This document shows, piece by piece, positions 9,455 through 20,652 of a stretch of DNA of 64,000 bases (the stretch's first letter is position 1; every line of letters begins with the position of its first letter). This DNA comes from Vibrio azureus (GTDB lineage: Bacteria; Pseudomonadota; Gammaproteobacteria; Enterobacterales; Vibrionaceae), in contig NZ_CP018616.1 of the NCBI RefSeq assembly GCF_002849855.1, positions 2,418,001 through 2,482,000 on the forward strand, in the 5' to 3' direction. Made by a program: the position numbers and the translations under genes. The notes below the pieces were generated by a model. The model was given only the letters and a program-made list of their open reading frames with translations, did not search any database and was not told the origin of the DNA.

Positions 9455-12142
9455 TTAGTCTAGAGTACGTTTAATTTCAACGATTTCGAATACTTCGATC
9501 TGGTCGCCTACGCGAACATCGTTGTAGTTCTTAACGCCGATACCACACTCGTAACCATTTTTAACTTCTTGAACATCATCTTTAAAGCGACGTAGTGATT
9601 CAAGCTCACCTTCGTAGATAACAACGTTATCACGTAGTACACGGATTGGGTTGTTACGCTTAATCAGACCTTCAGTTACCATACAACCAGCGATTGCACC
9701 AAGCTTCGGTGACTTAAATACGTCACGTACTTCAGCAAGACCAATGATTTCTTGCTTGAATTCTGGAGCAAGCATACCGCCCATTGCTTGTTTCACTTCG
9801 TCAATCAATTGGTAAATGATTGAGTAGTAACGTAGGTCAACGCTTGCTGCTTCAATCGCACGACGAGCAGATGCATCCGCACGTACGTTAAAGCCAAGGA
9901 TGATTGCGTTTGAAGCTTCTGCAAGAACTGCGTCAGTCTCAGTAATACCACCTACACCAGAACCAACAATGTTTACTTTCACTTCGTCAGTAGACAGTTT
10001 CAGTAGTGAATCAGCAATCGCTTCCACAGAACCTTGTACGTCCGCTTTCAGAACAACATTAAGTTCAGCAACTTCACCAGCCGTCATGTTAGAGAACATG
10101 TTCTCTAGTTTAGATTTCTGTTGACGAGCAAGTTTCACTTCACGGAACTTGCCTGCACGGTAGTTTGCAACTTCACGCGCTTTACGCTCATCACGTACTA
10201 CTGTTGCTTCGTCACCTGAAGATGGTACACCTGAAAGACCTAGGATCTCTACAGGGATAGATGGACCAGCTTGAGTAATTTCTTTACCTAGTTCGTCGCG
10301 CATTGCACGAACACGGCCGTATTCTTGACCACAAAGGACGATATCACCTTTGTTCAGCGTACCAGATTGAACAAGCACTGTTGCTACTGGACCACGGCCT
10401 TTATCTAGACGAGATTCAACAACCACACCAGATGCCATGCCTTCCGCTACCGCTGTCAACTCAAGAACTTCAGATTGAAGGAGGATAGCTTCTAGAAGAC
10501 CATCAATGTTTGTCCCCTGTTTTGCAGAGATGTGAACGAACATGTTCTCACCGCCCCACTCCTCAGGAATAACATCGTATTGAGCCAGCTCATTTTTAAC
10601 GTTATCTGGGTTTGAATCTTCTTTATCGATCTTGTTCACTGCAACGATCAGTGGCACACCTGCCGCTTTTGCGTGTTGAATCGCTTCAACTGTCTGTGGC
10701 ATTACACCATCGTCTGCTGCAACAACTAGGACTACGATATCTGTCGCTTGAGCACCACGAGCACGCATAGCGGTAAACGCCGCGTGTCCAGGAGTATCAA
10801 GGAAAGTGATCATACCGTTTTCAGTTTCAACGTGGTAAGCACCGATGTGCTGTGTAATACCACCCGCTTCGCCAGACGCAACGTGAGTACGACGAATGTA
10901 GTCCAACGTAGACGTTTTACCATGGTCAACGTGACCCATGATTGTTACAACTGGTGCGCGTGGTACTGCGTCTGCATTTGTATCACGGTCAGATAGTACG
11001 GCTTCTTCCAGCTCGTTTTCTTTACGAAGAACCACTTTGTGACCCATTTCTTCAGCCACAAGTGCCGCTGTTTCTTGGTCGATCACTTGGTTGATGGTCG
11101 CCATTGCACCCATCTTCATCATGACTTTGATAACTTCTGTCGCTTTAACCGACATCTTGTTAGCAAGTTCAGAAAGAACGATTGTCTCACCAATCATTAC
11201 GTCTTGTTTTGCAACCGTTGCTGATTTATCAAAACCATGTTGCATTGAAGAAGGCTTCGCAAGTTTAGTTTTATTGCGACCACCCCTACCGCCGCGCTGA
11301 TTGCGGCCACCGCGAGGTGCTTCTTCTTTGGTTGCTTTCTTCTTCTTACGACGACCGCCACCTTCTTGCTGACGGTCAGCTGCATCTTCTGCTTCACGAG
11401 CATAGCGAGAAGTCGTTACATGATAGTCAGAGTTTTCAAGCTCTTTCTTTTTAGTCTCTTGTTCAGACCAACGAGCTTCATTTTCTTCTGCTAATTTACG
11501 AGCTTCTTCAACAAGTTTTGCTGCTTCTTGCTCTGCTTTACGTTGAGCTTCTTGCTCCTGACGAGCTTTTAGCTCATCAGCTTCTTTTTTAGCTTTCGCG
11601 TTCACGTCAGCGTTTTTTGCATTCATTTCTTTCTTGGCCTTTTCAGCTTGTGCACGTTTTGCCTGTTCTTCAGCTTCACGTTTTGCATCCGCTTCACGTT
11701 TTGCTTTCTCATCGGCTTCGCGCTGTGCTTTCTCTGCAGCTTCACGTTTAGCTTGTTCTTCAGCTTCACGTTTCGCAAGCTCTTCAGCTTCACGTTTTGC
11801 TGCTTCCTCAGCCTCACGTTTTGCATCGTCTTCGATAGTGCTGCGCTTCACATAGGTGCGCTTCTTACGCACTTCTACTTGAACATCCTTACTTTTGCCG
11901 CCACCTGCTGCAACACTTAACGTACTGCGAGTCTTACGTTGAAGCGTCAAACGAGTGGGTTCAGATTCACCCGACGTATCGCCGTGCTCTTTTTTCAAAT
12001 GAGTTAAAAGCTTTTGCTTTTCCTCATCTGAGACATGGTCAGAACTTGCCTTGTTCATACCCGCGTCAGCAAGTTGTTCCATTAAGCGGTCGACTGGAGT
12101 ACCAATCTCTTCACTCAGAGCTTTAACTGTTAATTGTGTCAT
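9455..12142 (-). CDS. infB: Translation initiation factor IF-2
   Basis: IF-2 is the GTPase that brings initiator tRNA to the 30S subunit and promotes subunit joining. The 895-residue protein has a small amino-terminal IF2-N domain, then a highly charged Lys/Glu/Ala/Arg helix (about residues 105-230, with KREAEE-type repeats), a Gly/Arg-rich linker, a second IF2-N segment ([16 protein letters not shown]), and the G domain with GHVDHGKT near residue 400, followed by domains II, III and IV. Length is normal for the long isoform. Long antisense open frames across the charged helix are by-products of its biased codons. It is co-transcribed with nusA (21-bp gap) and near tRNA-fMet, the tRNA it handles. 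Confidence 0.98.
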   Translation of the reverse strand: MTQLTVKALSEEIGTPVDRLMEQLADAGMNKASSDHVSDEEKQKLLTHLKKEHGDTSGESEPTRLTLQRKTRSTLSVAAGGGKSKDVQVEVRKKRTYVKRSTIEDDAKREAEEAAKREAEELAKREAEEQAKREAAEKAQREADEKAKREADAKREAEEQAKRAQAEKAKKEMNAKNADVNAKAKKEADELKARQEQEAQRKAEQEAAKLVEEARKLAEENEARWSEQETKKKELENSDYHVTTSRYAREAEDAADRQQEGGGRRKKKKATKEEAPRGGRNQRGGRGGRNKTKLAKPSSMQHGFDKSATVAKQDVMIGETIVLSELANKMSVKATEVIKVMMKMGAMATINQVIDQETAALVAEEMGHKVVLRKENELEEAVLSDRDTNADAVPRAPVVTIMGHVDHGKTSTLDYIRRTHVASGEAGGITQHIGAYHVETENGMITFLDTPGHAAFTAMRARGAQATDIVVLVVAADDGVMPQTVEAIQHAKAAGVPLIVAVNKIDKEDSNPDNVKNELAQYDVIPEEWGGENMFVHISAKQGTNIDGLLEAILLQSEVLELTAVAEGMASGVVVESRLDKGRGPVATVLVQSGTLNKGDIVLCGQEYGRVRAMRDELGKEITQAGPSIPVEILGLSGVPSSGDEATVVRDERKAREVANYRAGKFREVKLARQQKSKLENMFSNMTAGEVAELNVVLKADVQGSVEAIADSLLKLSTDEVKVNIVGSGVGGITETDAVLAEASNAIILGFNVRADASARRAIEAASVDLRYYSIIYQLIDEVKQAMGGMLAPEFKQEIIGLAEVRDVFKSPKLGAIAGCMVTEGLIKRNNPIRVLRDNVVIYEGELESLRRFKDDVQEVKNGYECGIGVKNYNDVRVGDQIEVFEIVEIKRTLD

Positions 12143-12163
12143 GCCGCTTCCTCCTTGCTGATA

Positions 12164-13651
12164 TTATGCTTCTTCGCCAAACCAACAGATATTACGTGCA
12201 GCCATGATTAGTTCACCAGCACGTTCTTCAGTTAGGCCTTCAATACCTTCTAAATCGTCGATACCTTGGTCAGCAAGATCTTCTAGTGTTGCCACACCTT
12301 TCGCTGCCAATTTGTATGCCATTTCACGCTCTAGGCCTTCTAAAGACAACAAGTCTTCTGCTGGCTCTAAACCTTCGAAAGATTCTTCTTGTGCAAGTGC
12401 AATCGTTGTTAATGCATCTTTTGCACGGTTACGAAGTTCTTCGATAAGTTCTTCATTCAAGCCGTCAATTTCAAGCAGCTCATTCACTGGTACATAAGCA
12501 ACTTCTTCTAATGTTGAGAAGCCTTCTTCGACCAGCATCTGGGCAAAATCTTCTTCAATATCGAGGTACTTCATAAAGTTTTCGATAGAAGCTTGAGATT
12601 CTTCCGCGTGTTTCTTCTGCAGATCAGCAACCGTCATTACGTTCAGTTCCCAGCCCGTTAGTTGAGAGGCTAAACGAACGTTTTGACCATTACGGCCGAT
12701 TGCTTGTGCTAAGTTATCCGCTTCAACTGCGATGTCCATCGCGTGTGCATCTTCATCAACAATGATTGAAGCAACATCTGCTGGCGCCATTGCATTAATA
12801 ACGAACTGAGCAGGGTTGTCATCCCAAAGCACAATATCGATACGCTCGCCGCCAAGTTCGCCAGAAACAGCCTGAACACGTGCGCCACGCATACCAACAC
12901 AAGCACCAACAGGGTCAATACGCTTGTCGTTCGTTTTCACTGCAATTTTTGCACGAGAGCCAGGGTCACGAGCGGCACCTTTTAGTTCGATGATTTCTTC
13001 AGCGATCTCTGGAACTTCAACTCGGAACAACTCTTCCAACATTTCAGGTTTTGAACGAGTTAGGAATAGTTGGAAACCACGCGCTTCTGGGGCCACTTTG
13101 TATAGAAGGCCACGAACGCGATCACCTGGGCGGAAGTTTTCACGCGGAAGTTGATCATCACGTAGAATCACACCTTCAGCATTATTACCTAAATCTAAAA
13201 CGATAGTTTCACGATTTACTTTCTTCACGACACCGGTGATTAAGTCACCTTCATTGTCGATAAATTGACCGACAATTTGAGCACGTTCAGCTTCACGTAC
13301 TTTTTGTACGATAACTTGTTTTGCAGTTTGTGTCGTAATGCGGTCAAAAGTAACAGAAGGGATATCATCCTCGACAAAATCACCCAATTGGATGTCTGCA
13401 TCTTCATACTGTGCAGCTTCAAATGAGATTTCTTTTGTTGGGTTTTCAACTTCTTCAACCACCAACCAACGACGGAACGTTTCAAACTCACCCGTTTTAC
13501 GGTCGATTTCGACTCGAACATCAATTTCGATATCGTACTTTTTCTTTGTAGACGTTGCTAGAGCAATCTCAAGTGCCTCAAAGATACGCTCACGAGGTAC
13601 CGCTTTTTCGTTCGATACCGCTTCTGCTACCGCTAAAATTTCTTTACTCAT
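12164..13651 (-). CDS. nusA: Transcription termination/antitermination protein NusA
   Basis: NusA binds RNA polymerase and modulates pausing, termination and antitermination. The 495-residue protein has the amino-terminal polymerase-binding domain, an S1 domain (about 135-200), two KH domains ([35 protein letters not shown]) and the two acidic carboxy-terminal repeats found in gammaproteobacteria. It lies between rimP and infB in the conserved order. In E. coli NusA represses its own operon by enhancing termination in the leader; the two terminators between tRNA-fMet and rimP here are suitable targets. Confidence 0.98.
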   Translation of the reverse strand: MSKEILAVAEAVSNEKAVPRERIFEALEIALATSTKKKYDIEIDVRVEIDRKTGEFETFRRWLVVEEVENPTKEISFEAAQYEDADIQLGDFVEDDIPSVTFDRITTQTAKQVIVQKVREAERAQIVGQFIDNEGDLITGVVKKVNRETIVLDLGNNAEGVILRDDQLPRENFRPGDRVRGLLYKVAPEARGFQLFLTRSKPEMLEELFRVEVPEIAEEIIELKGAARDPGSRAKIAVKTNDKRIDPVGACVGMRGARVQAVSGELGGERIDIVLWDDNPAQFVINAMAPADVASIIVDEDAHAMDIAVEADNLAQAIGRNGQNVRLASQLTGWELNVMTVADLQKKHAEESQASIENFMKYLDIEEDFAQMLVEEGFSTLEEVAYVPVNELLEIDGLNEELIEELRNRAKDALTTIALAQEESFEGLEPAEDLLSLEGLEREMAYKLAAKGVATLEDLADQGIDDLEGIEGLTEERAGELIMAARNICWFGEEA

Positions 13652-13687
13652 TGTATTTAGCCTCTAAGCTTAAACTTTTTTAGGGAA

Positions 13688-14143
13688 CTAAAATTTAGGG
13701 ATCAGGTTAGCTTTTGAAATGTTACTAAGAGCAAACTCTTCTTGTTGCCCATCAACATTTAACGCTATTGTTTCACCATCAACACTATGGATAATACCTT
13801 TCCATTTGCGACGGTTAGCAACGGCCATTTTCAAAACGACGCTGACCTCGTGACCAATAAATTGCTCATAATGTGTTGCTTTAAAAAGTGGTCTTTCTAA
13901 GCCTGGTGAAGAAACTTCTAGGCTGTAAGCAACAGAAATTGGATCTTCGACATCAAGTACTGCACTCACCTGACGACTGACTTCTGCACAATCGTCCACA
14001 TTGATGCCATTTTCATGGTCAATGTAAATTCTTAACGTTGAGTAAGCACCTGCTCGAATAAATTCTAATCCAACCAACTCGTAGCCTGACGCTTCTACTG
14101 GAGCTTCAAGCATTTCAGTAAGTTGTCTTTCTAAACCAGTCAT
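13688..14143 (-). CDS. rimP: Ribosome maturation factor RimP
   Basis: RimP assists 30S maturation, particularly around S12. The frame opens at a GTG (14152), but the ATG at 14143 ([12 protein letters not shown]) has GGAGTGG upstream at good spacing and gives the normal 151 residues. Conserved stretches include [15 protein letters not shown]. It is the first protein gene of the rimP-nusA-infB-rbfA-truB operon, lying about 220 bp downstream of tRNA-fMet. That gap contains four hairpins, two of them terminator-like. Confidence 0.97.
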   Translation of the reverse strand: MTGLERQLTEMLEAPVEASGYELVGLEFIRAGAYSTLRIYIDHENGINVDDCAEVSRQVSAVLDVEDPISVAYSLEVSSPGLERPLFKATHYEQFIGHEVSVVLKMAVANRRKWKGIIHSVDGETIALNVDGQQEEFALSNISKANLIPKF

Positions 14144-14161
14144 TTTAACCACTCCAGAAAC

Positions 14162-14181
14162 AAAAAAAGGGCTCAGAGCCC
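14162..14181 (-). terminator. Terminator-like hairpin before rimP (second)
   Basis: On the minus strand GGGCTCTGAGCCC is followed by seven T. It ends 19 bases before the rimP start, so rimP expression must depend on read-through or on a promoter hidden in this stretch. E. coli also has terminators between metY and rimP. Confidence 0.85.
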
Positions 14182-14224
14182 AATCAAAAAACCAAGCATT
14201 ACCCGAGTAAAAAACTCAGATAAC

Positions 14225-14249
14225 AAAAAACCCCGAAAGTCGGGGTTTT
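14225..14249 (-). terminator. Terminator-like hairpin before rimP (first)
   Basis: On the minus strand AACCCCGA-CTT-TCGGGGTT is followed by a T run. It is the stronger of two tandem terminators downstream of tRNA-fMet. Together they probably attenuate rimP-nusA-infB, the point at which NusA autoregulation acts in E. coli. Confidence 0.88.
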
Positions 14250-14270
14250 ATGCTGCTGGACCCTGATACG

Positions 14271-14321
14271 TTAAAAAGTACAGTAAAGTACCTTTTAACT
14301 CACAGTGTGGTTAGCACTGTG
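14271..14321 (-). promoter_or_regulatory. Two further leader hairpins after tRNA-fMet
   Basis: TTAAAAAGTAC and GTACCTTTTAA pair at 14271-14298, and CACAGTG and CACTGTG pair at 14301-14321. They precede the two terminators in transcription order. They may be tRNA 3'-processing sites or parts of an antiterminator; neither has a T tract of its own. Confidence 0.6.
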
Positions 14322-14362
14322 CAAACTTGCCAACCCTAATAAAAATTGAATTTATATTAGAT

Positions 14363-14439
<77 letters not shown>

Positions 14440-14495
14440 TCCGACTTAGTGAATATTATACCTTCAACTAAGTGTTTTACAAGTTTGTAAACTCA

Positions 14496-14579
14496 TGGTG
14501 CCGAGAGAGGGACTCGAACCCTCACACCTAAGGCACTAGCACCTCATGCTAGCGTGTCTACCAATTTCACCATCTCGGC
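14496..14579 (-). tRNA. leuU: tRNA-Leu (GAG)
   Basis: This is an 84-base minus-strand tRNA starting GCCGAGA and ending TCTCGGCACCA. It has a long variable arm, as in leucine tRNAs, and the anticodon GAG. It lies 17 bp past the secG stop, as leuU does in E. coli, so it is probably processed from a secG transcript. tRNA-fMet follows 56 bp later. Confidence 0.97.
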
Positions 14580-14596
14580 TACATAAACCTTACAGC

Positions 14597-14935
14597 TTAT
14601 TGTGGGATTTCATCACTTTTAGGTGCTGGAATCTCACTCACTGCGTCTTTAACTTGTTCTACCACTGGTTGACCAAGCGTTGGGTCAATCCACTGTGACT
14701 CAGTTTTATGTGTAGACATACGACCAAGCAGCAAGCTAACGACAAAAAATACGGTTGCTAAAATAGCAGTTGTTCGGGTTAAGAAGTTACCTGAGCCGCT
14801 AGCACCAAACACTGTGTTTGAAGCACCAGCACCGAACGAAGCTCCCATATCTGCGCCTTTACCTTGTTGAATCAACACAAGGCCAATCACACCAAGCGCA
14901 GCCAACAGGTAAATCACAAGTAGAACTGAAAACAT
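14597..14935 (-). CDS. secG: Protein translocase subunit SecG
   Basis: SecG is the small auxiliary membrane subunit of the SecYEG translocon. The 112-residue protein has two membrane segments (MFSVLLVIYLLAALGVIGLV and a second around residues 52-72) separated by the typical loop GKGADMGASFGAGASNT. I chose the ATG at 14935 because AGGTGG lies 6 bases upstream; the GTG at 14944 would sit inside that ribosome site. The gene is followed at once by tRNA-Leu. The 197-bp gap to glmM contains the glmM terminator. Confidence 0.96.
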   Translation of the reverse strand: MFSVLLVIYLLAALGVIGLVLIQQGKGADMGASFGAGASNTVFGASGSGNFLTRTTAILATVFFVVSLLLGRMSTHKTESQWIDPTLGQPVVEQVKDAVSEIPAPKSDEIPQ

Positions 14936-15098
14936 TTTTTCCACCTATGTTCCAAATTGTTGAGCCAGCGCCGTTCAAAAATAGCTTAATGAACAAGGCT
15001 AGCGTCTCCCTTAGCAGGAGCGGAGCAATACTAGCGAATGCCAGTAGCGCTGACAAGGAAAAAATAACAAAAAACCGCCACAAACAAGCCAAACGCTC

Positions 15099-15123
15099 AA
15101 AAAAAGGGCAATAGATGCCCTTT
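15099..15123 (-). terminator. Terminator after glmM
   Basis: On the minus strand AAGGGCA-TCTAT-TGCCCTT runs into a T tract. It lies 10 bp past the glmM stop, so secG probably has its own promoter in the remaining 160 bp. Confidence 0.85.
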
Positions 15124-15132
15124 GGGGTACTT

Positions 15133-16473
15133 TTAGCAACTTGCTTTGACTGCGTCGGCAATTTTAAGGGCAGAGCGTTGAACTAATTCAGCATCTTCAC
15201 CCTCAACCATAACTCGAATAAGTGGTTCAGTGCCAGATTTACGGAGTAAAACTCGGCCTTTATCACCCAACTCTGATTCAACTTCCGTTACTGAGTCTAG
15301 TACATTTTTTGCTTCTAAAGGATTGCTTTGCCCAGCAAATCTAACATTTTCTAGAACTTGAGGGTAAAGAGTCATTCCTTGAGATAAATCATTAAGAGAC
15401 ATATCACTACCAACAATAGAAGCCAGTACTTGGAGTGCAGCAACAATTGCATCGCCAGTGGTCACTTTATCTAATAAAATCACATGACCAGAGTTTTCCG
15501 CGCCAATTTTCCAACCTTTAGCGAGCAACTGCTCCATCACATAACGATCACCGACAGCAGCACGTACAAATGGGATACCTAATTGCTTTAGACCATTTTC
15601 CATACCTAAATTGGTCATGAGTGTACCGACGACACCACCTTTCAACTCGCCTCTACGAAGTGCGTCGCGTGCAATAATATAAGCAATTTGATCACCATCG
15701 ATCTTGTTACCTAAATGGTCAACCATAATGATACGATCGCCATCACCATCAAATGCCAATCCTAAATGAGCTTGCTCATCAACAACACGTTTTTGCAAAG
15801 CACGAACATCCGTCGCTCCTACTTTTTCATTGATGTTGATACCGTTTGGTTCAACCCCCATCGCAATGACTTCTGCACCTAGCTCGGCAAATACATTTGG
15901 AGCAATGTGATAAGTCGCCCCATGAGCACAATCCACAACAATTTTAAGGTTAGCCAAACTGAGTTCTGAAGGAAATGTACTCTTACAGAATTCGATATAG
16001 CGACCTGCCGCATCATGCAAACGGGTTGCTTTGCCTAATTCAGCTGATTCAACACACTCTATATCTTTATCTAATTCGGCTTCAATGGCTAATTCGATGT
16101 CATCTGGTAACTTTGTCCCTTCCGATGAAAAGAATTTAATACCATTATCATAATATGGGTTGTGCGACGCAGAGATAACAATTCCTGCCTCAGCACGGAA
16201 GGTCTGAGTGAGGTAAGCAACAGCAGGAGTTGGCATTGGCCCTGTAAAAGTAGCTTTAAGTCCTGCAGCTGCAAGCCCTGCCTCTAATGCCGATTCCAAC
16301 ATATAGCCTGAAATTCGGGTATCTTTGCCGATAATGACTTTTTTAGTGCCTTGCTGAGCTAAAACTCGACCAGCAGCCCAACCCAATTTGAGGACAAAGT
16401 CGGGAGTAATAGGATATTGGCCCACTTTTCCGCGTACCCCATCGGTACCAAAATAACGTCTTTTATCAGACAT
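15133..16473 (-). CDS. glmM: Phosphoglucosamine mutase
   Basis: GlmM interconverts glucosamine-6-phosphate and glucosamine-1-phosphate, a cytoplasmic step toward UDP-GlcNAc for peptidoglycan and LPS. The 446-residue protein carries the phosphoserine loop SASHNP with the active serine at 103, the Mg-binding motif DGDGDR (around 245) and the sugar-phosphate-binding [10 protein letters not shown] near the carboxy end. It follows folP with a 29-bp gap, as in E. coli, and GAGGAAG precedes its ATG. It is distinct from the second mutase at 53707, which belongs to chitobiose catabolism. Confidence 0.98.
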   Translation of the reverse strand: MSDKRRYFGTDGVRGKVGQYPITPDFVLKLGWAAGRVLAQQGTKKVIIGKDTRISGYMLESALEAGLAAAGLKATFTGPMPTPAVAYLTQTFRAEAGIVISASHNPYYDNGIKFFSSEGTKLPDDIELAIEAELDKDIECVESAELGKATRLHDAAGRYIEFCKSTFPSELSLANLKIVVDCAHGATYHIAPNVFAELGAEVIAMGVEPNGININEKVGATDVRALQKRVVDEQAHLGLAFDGDGDRIIMVDHLGNKIDGDQIAYIIARDALRRGELKGGVVGTLMTNLGMENGLKQLGIPFVRAAVGDRYVMEQLLAKGWKIGAENSGHVILLDKVTTGDAIVAALQVLASIVGSDMSLNDLSQGMTLYPQVLENVRFAGQSNPLEAKNVLDSVTEVESELGDKGRVLLRKSGTEPLIRVMVEGEDAELVQRSALKIADAVKASC

Positions 16474-16502
16474 AAAACTTCCTCAATATTTATTTTCAAT
16501 AT

Positions 16503-17342
16503 CTATTTATTATTGTGCATCATTTCAACAATTTTCATTGCTTCAATGGTTTCTTCGAAGTCATGAACTCGAATAATTTGCGCACCTTTCGTGGCGGCTA
16601 TTGTGGCACAGACCACGCTCGCATTGGTACATTCCGATGCTTGCTTATTTAGAAGCTTAAAAATCATACTCTTACGAGAGATTCCAGCTAACAAAGGCAG
16701 ACCAAACTCATGAAACTTATCAAGATGTGCCAGCATATGATAATTATGTTCGATCGTTTTACCAAAACCAAAACCCGGATCTAAAATAAGTTTTGATTTA
16801 TCAATACCAACCGCTTCGCAAGCCGCCACTCGCTCTTGAAGAAAAGCCGCAACGTCTCCCATTAAATCGTCGTAATGAGGTGCTTCTTGCATAGTCCTAG
16901 GTTGACCTTGCATATGCATAAGGCAAATAGGTAAGTTAGATTCCGCAGCGACTTTAAGTGCACCTGGCTCTTGTAATGCTCTCACATCATTAATTAAATC
17001 TGCCCCTGCTTCAACCGCTTGACGCATTACTTCGGCTTTACTTGTATCGATAGAGATCCAAACATCATAACGTTCTCTGATCGCTTTAATAACTGGAATA
17101 ACCCTCTCTAATTCTTCTTCCAGTGCAACATCAGGAGCGCCCGGTCTTGTTGATTCACCACCAACATCAATGATGGTTACCCCAGCTTGAATCATTTTAT
17201 CCACTTGAGCCAATGCTGATTCGATAGAGTTAAACTTCCCTCCATCAGAAAAAGAATCCGGTGTGACATTGAGGATCGCCATAACATGTGAGCGAGTCAT
17301 ATCTAACGTTTTATTATTAGCCTCAATCGTAGCTGTGATCAT
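16503..17342 (-). CDS. folP: Dihydropteroate synthase
   Basis: FolP condenses p-aminobenzoate with dihydropterin pyrophosphate in folate synthesis and is the target of sulfonamides. The 279-residue protein has the conserved motifs ILNVTPDSFSDGGKF near the start, GGESTRPGA, and GFGKTIEHN followed by LAGISRKS. The product is chromosomal housekeeping FolP, not a mobile sul enzyme. It is separated from ftsH by a terminator, so it has its own promoter or depends on read-through, and it is followed by glmM. Confidence 0.98.
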   Translation of the reverse strand: MITATIEANNKTLDMTRSHVMAILNVTPDSFSDGGKFNSIESALAQVDKMIQAGVTIIDVGGESTRPGAPDVALEEELERVIPVIKAIRERYDVWISIDTSKAEVMRQAVEAGADLINDVRALQEPGALKVAAESNLPICLMHMQGQPRTMQEAPHYDDLMGDVAAFLQERVAACEAVGIDKSKLILDPGFGFGKTIEHNYHMLAHLDKFHEFGLPLLAGISRKSMIFKLLNKQASECTNASVVCATIAATKGAQIIRVHDFEETIEAMKIVEMMHNNK

Positions 17343-17413
17343 ACCTTAGCCTCATTATAACTATTCGCCTTGACGTAACTGTCCGCCTTGACGGCATTTT
17401 TCTTTATAAATAC

Positions 17414-17441
17414 AAAAACCCCGAGCTAAGCCCGGGGTTTT
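17414..17441 (-). terminator. Terminator after ftsH
   Basis: On the minus strand AACCCCG-GGCTTAGC-CGGGGTT is followed by five T. It lies 17 bp past the ftsH stop and about 70 bp before the folP start. Confidence 0.88.
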
Positions 17442-17457
17442 ATTGATATTGTTATTT

Positions 17458-19404
17458 TTATTCCACATCTTTGCTCTCAGGCGCTTCATTTGACGAAGCA
17501 TTTTGAGAAGCCTGACCTGATGAGCTTTCTGCTGATTTAACTTCTGAGGAACTTTCCGAAGCCGGCTTGGCAGTTGGCTTATCGCCCCAACCTGCAGGCT
17601 CACGAATCTCAGTTTTCCGGTTCATCAGATCATCAATCTGACCAGCATCAATTGTTTCGTATTTCATCAATGCGTCTTTCATCGCGTGCATAATATCCAT
17701 GTTTTCTTCTAGGATTTGCTTAGCACGGTCATAGTTACGGTCAATGATAGTACGGATCTCATCATCAATGAGCTTCGCTGTGTCATCCGACATATGCTTG
17801 GTTTGCGTTACGCTACGGCCCAAGAAAACTTCACCTTCTTCTTCTGCGTAGAGTAACGGACCCAGCTTTTCAGAAAAGCCCCATTGCGTGACCATTTTGC
17901 GTGCAATATCTGTTGCTCGTTCGATATCGTTAGAAGCGCCTGTCGACACTTTATCAGCGCCGTAGATAAGCTCTTCTGCCAAACGACCACCATATAAGCT
18001 CGACACCATTGATTCAAGGTGTTGACGAGACATACTCACTCGGTCTTGCTCTGGTAAGTACATTGTCACACCAAGAGCGCGGCCACGTGGAATGATAGAA
18101 ACTTTATATACAGGATCATGCTCAGGTACCAATCGACCAACAATAGCATGGCCAGCTTCATGGTAAGCCGTTGATTCTTTAACTTCTTCAGACATTACCA
18201 TTGAACGGCGCTCTGCACCCATCATGATTTTATCTTTAGCAAGTTCAAACTCGACCATAGAAACATTACGTTTATTGCCACGTGCTGCAAACAATGCGGC
18301 TTCGTTAACAAGGTTAGCAAGGTCAGCACCAGAGAAACCAGGGGTACCACGAGCGATTAGAGAAGGCTCTACATCATCCGCTAACGGTACTTTTCTCATG
18401 TGTACTTTAAGGATCTGCTCACGACCACGAACATCTGGCAGCCCAACCACCACTTGACGGTCAAAACGACCAGGACGAAGTAATGCAGGGTCTAAAACGT
18501 CTGGACGGTTAGTTGCCGCAATGACGATGATGCCTTCATTACCTTCAAATCCATCCATTTCAACCAGCATCTGGTTAAGGGTTTGTTCACGTTCGTCATG
18601 GCCACCACCTACACCAGCACCACGTTGACGACCTACAGCATCGATCTCATCGATAAAGATAATACACGGTGCTGCTTTTTTGGCTTGCTCAAACATGTCA
18701 CGCACACGAGATGCACCGACACCAACAAACATTTCCACAAAATCCGAACCAGAGATCGTAAAGAACGGTACTTTAGCTTCACCCGCAATTGCCTTAGCAA
18801 GCAATGTTTTACCAGTACCAGGAGGACCAACCATCAACACACCAGTAGGGATTTTACCACCTAGCTTCTGGAAACGACTTGGGTCACGGAGGTAATCGAC
18901 CAGCTCTTTCACGTCTTCTTTTGCTTCGTCACAACCTGCAACGTCGGCAAAAGTTGTTTTAATTTGCTCTTCGCTCATCATTCGAGCTTTGCTCTTACCA
19001 AAAGACATGGCACCTTTACCGCCACCGCCTTGCATCTGACGCATGAAGAAAATCCACACACCGATCAGTAAGATCATTGGGAACCAAGAAATAAAGATAG
19101 TGCCAAGTAAGCTCTGTTCTTCTGGCGGTGTGCCTTGAACTTTTACATTATGTGAGATTAGGTCATCCAGTAGTTTTTGATCGTACACTGGCATATAAGT
19201 GACCATCTTGGCACCACCGCTGTTACGAACAAAACTGATTTCGCCATCTTTAAATGTTGCTTCTTGAATCTGGCCTTTGCCAACTTCTTGTACGAATGTG
19301 GTGTAGTCCACCGTTCTGCCGTTGCTTTCCCCAGGGCCAAAGCTCTGAAATACCGACATCAACACAACTGCGATAACAAGCCACAGAATTAAATTTTTTG
19401 CCAT
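17458..19404 (-). CDS. ftsH: ATP-dependent zinc metalloprotease FtsH
   Basis: FtsH is a hexameric membrane protease that degrades LpxC, sigma-32 and misassembled membrane proteins. The 648-residue protein has two membrane segments (residues about 3-21 and 97-117) around a periplasmic domain, an AAA+ module with GPPGTGKT and the arginine-finger region, and the M41 protease site HEAGH near 414. The tail is Ser/Glu-rich. I chose the ATG at 19404 (MAKNLILW); a TTG nine bases upstream is less likely. It follows rlmE on the same strand, the conserved order. Confidence 0.98.
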   Translation of the reverse strand: MAKNLILWLVIAVVLMSVFQSFGPGESNGRTVDYTTFVQEVGKGQIQEATFKDGEISFVRNSGGAKMVTYMPVYDQKLLDDLISHNVKVQGTPPEEQSLLGTIFISWFPMILLIGVWIFFMRQMQGGGGKGAMSFGKSKARMMSEEQIKTTFADVAGCDEAKEDVKELVDYLRDPSRFQKLGGKIPTGVLMVGPPGTGKTLLAKAIAGEAKVPFFTISGSDFVEMFVGVGASRVRDMFEQAKKAAPCIIFIDEIDAVGRQRGAGVGGGHDEREQTLNQMLVEMDGFEGNEGIIVIAATNRPDVLDPALLRPGRFDRQVVVGLPDVRGREQILKVHMRKVPLADDVEPSLIARGTPGFSGADLANLVNEAALFAARGNKRNVSMVEFELAKDKIMMGAERRSMVMSEEVKESTAYHEAGHAIVGRLVPEHDPVYKVSIIPRGRALGVTMYLPEQDRVSMSRQHLESMVSSLYGGRLAEELIYGADKVSTGASNDIERATDIARKMVTQWGFSEKLGPLLYAEEEGEVFLGRSVTQTKHMSDDTAKLIDDEIRTIIDRNYDRAKQILEENMDIMHAMKDALMKYETIDAGQIDDLMNRKTEIREPAGWGDKPTAKPASESSSEVKSAESSSGQASQNASSNEAPESKDVE

Positions 19405-19512
19405 GTCACTCAAGGTGTCAGCCTCTCGATAACTGATTGTAATTAAAGGTAGGGTACTACAGTTTGCAAACCGTAGCCATAGTGTTAACCATCCTATAAA
19501 GGAACGAAATGG

Positions 19513-20142
19513 TTAACCTTTGTAACCAGTGGCTACAATAAAGACTTCTCGAGAGCGAGCCCGCGATGAGTCCGGTTTTCTTGTTTTTACAACTTTAAAC
19601 AGGTTCTTGACTTCTTTAACATACTGATCGAAGCCTTCACCCTGAAAAACTTTTACGACAAAGCTACCATTAGGAGCTAGAACTTGTCGACACATATCTA
19701 ATGCCAATTCAACCAAGTACATAGCACGAGGCTGATCAACAGAGTTATTACCTGCAATATTAGGTGCCATATCAGACATCACCACATCCACCATAGATGG
19801 TTGGATTCTGTCTAGTAACGCTTCTAATACCGCATCTTCTCGAAAATCCCCCTGAAGAAAGCTCACACCAGCAATAGGGTCCATCGGTAGCAAATCACAT
19901 GCAATAATTTGCCCATCATCACCCACTATCTTAGCAGCATATTGAGACCAACCACCCGGTGCCGCACCTAAATCGACCACAGTCATTCCAGGTTTTAACA
20001 ATTTATCTTTGGTTTGGATCTCATCAATTTTGAAGTAAGCGCGGGAACGGTAGCCTTTCTTGCGAGCTTCATTCGCATACTTATCGTCAAAGTGTTCTTT
20101 CAACCAACGGCCAGAGCTCGCTGAATGTTTTTGTTTACTCAT
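19513..20142 (-). CDS. rlmE: 23S rRNA (uridine(2552)-2'-O)-methyltransferase RlmE
   Basis: RlmE (FtsJ, RrmJ) methylates U2552 of 23S rRNA in the 50S subunit using S-adenosylmethionine. The 209-residue protein has the Rossmann motif [15 protein letters not shown] near residue 55 and the aspartate of VVMSDMAPN, part of the K-D-K-E catalytic tetrad. It precedes ftsH, as in E. coli, where the pair share a heat-shock-controlled operon. The divergent yhbY begins 138 bp upstream. Confidence 0.97.
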   Translation of the reverse strand: MSKQKHSASSGRWLKEHFDDKYANEARKKGYRSRAYFKIDEIQTKDKLLKPGMTVVDLGAAPGGWSQYAAKIVGDDGQIIACDLLPMDPIAGVSFLQGDFREDAVLEALLDRIQPSMVDVVMSDMAPNIAGNNSVDQPRAMYLVELALDMCRQVLAPNGSFVVKVFQGEGFDQYVKEVKNLFKVVKTRKPDSSRARSREVFIVATGYKG

Positions 20143-20280
20143 TTTAATCCTAACAAGGCGTAAATAGCAGCTATTGTTTAGATAGGTCCAGCCTATTGCT
20201 CAATAAATTATAGTCTTCAGCAATAGATGGCGTTAAAATAGCTTTTTTCAACCCTTATTTTAAAGAAAATTGGCCGCGTA

Positions 20281-20577
20281 ATGAACCTAAGCACCAAACA
20301 AAAGCAGCACCTTAAAGGCCTAGCTCACAGTTTAAAACCTGTTGTGCTAATGGGCGCAAATGGACTTACCGAAGCCGTACTAGCGGAAATTGAAATTGCT
20401 CTGAATCACCATGAACTGATTAAAATCAAAGTAGCATCAGAAGATCGTGAGACAAAACAGCTGATTATCGACGCTATCGTGCGTGAAACAGGCGCAGAGA
20501 AAGTTCAGACTATCGGTAAAGTACTTGTACTGTTCCGTCAATCTGAAGAGCGCAAAATCGACATTCCTCGCAAGTAA
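20281..20577 (+). CDS. yhbY: YhbY, CRM-domain ribosome-associated RNA-binding protein
   Basis: The 98-residue protein is a single CRM domain, with the signature LKPVVLMGANGLTEAV near residue 20 and a typical final KVLVLFR. The family binds pre-50S particles and is linked to late large-subunit assembly. It is divergent from rlmE and convergent with greA, exactly as in E. coli. A strong terminator follows. The biochemical role is known only broadly. Confidence 0.95.
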   Translation: MNLSTKQKQHLKGLAHSLKPVVLMGANGLTEAVLAEIEIALNHHELIKIKVASEDRETKQLIIDAIVRETGAEKVQTIGKVLVLFRQSEERKIDIPRK

Positions 20578-20598
20578 TTATATTCGCTTGGATGAAAA

Positions 20599-20625
20599 GA
20601 AAAGGTCGCTTAGGCGACCTTTTTT
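20599..20625 (+). terminator. Terminator between yhbY and greA
   Basis: AAAAGGTCGC-TTAG-GCGACCTTTTTT is a symmetrical stem with T runs on both strands. It can serve yhbY on plus and greA on minus. Confidence 0.92.
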
Positions 20626-20652
20626 GTATTTCATTCAACAATTCATCAAGAA

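Noticed and set aside
11634..11920. Overlapping plus-strand frames of 73-90 codons opposite infB
   Set aside because: They are antisense to the Lys/Glu/Ala-rich helix of IF-2, whose repetitive codons keep other frames open; the products are low-complexity Ser/Ala or Phe/Cys strings without ribosome sites.
14859..15161. Minus-strand 100-codon frame across the glmM-secG gap
   Set aside because: It overlaps the end of glmM, the terminator and the start of secG in a different frame, and matches no family I know; chance openness is more likely.
16503..17342. folP as a possible sulfonamide-resistance gene
   Set aside because: It is the chromosomal dihydropteroate synthase in its conserved place between ftsH and glmM, with no mobile-element signs.
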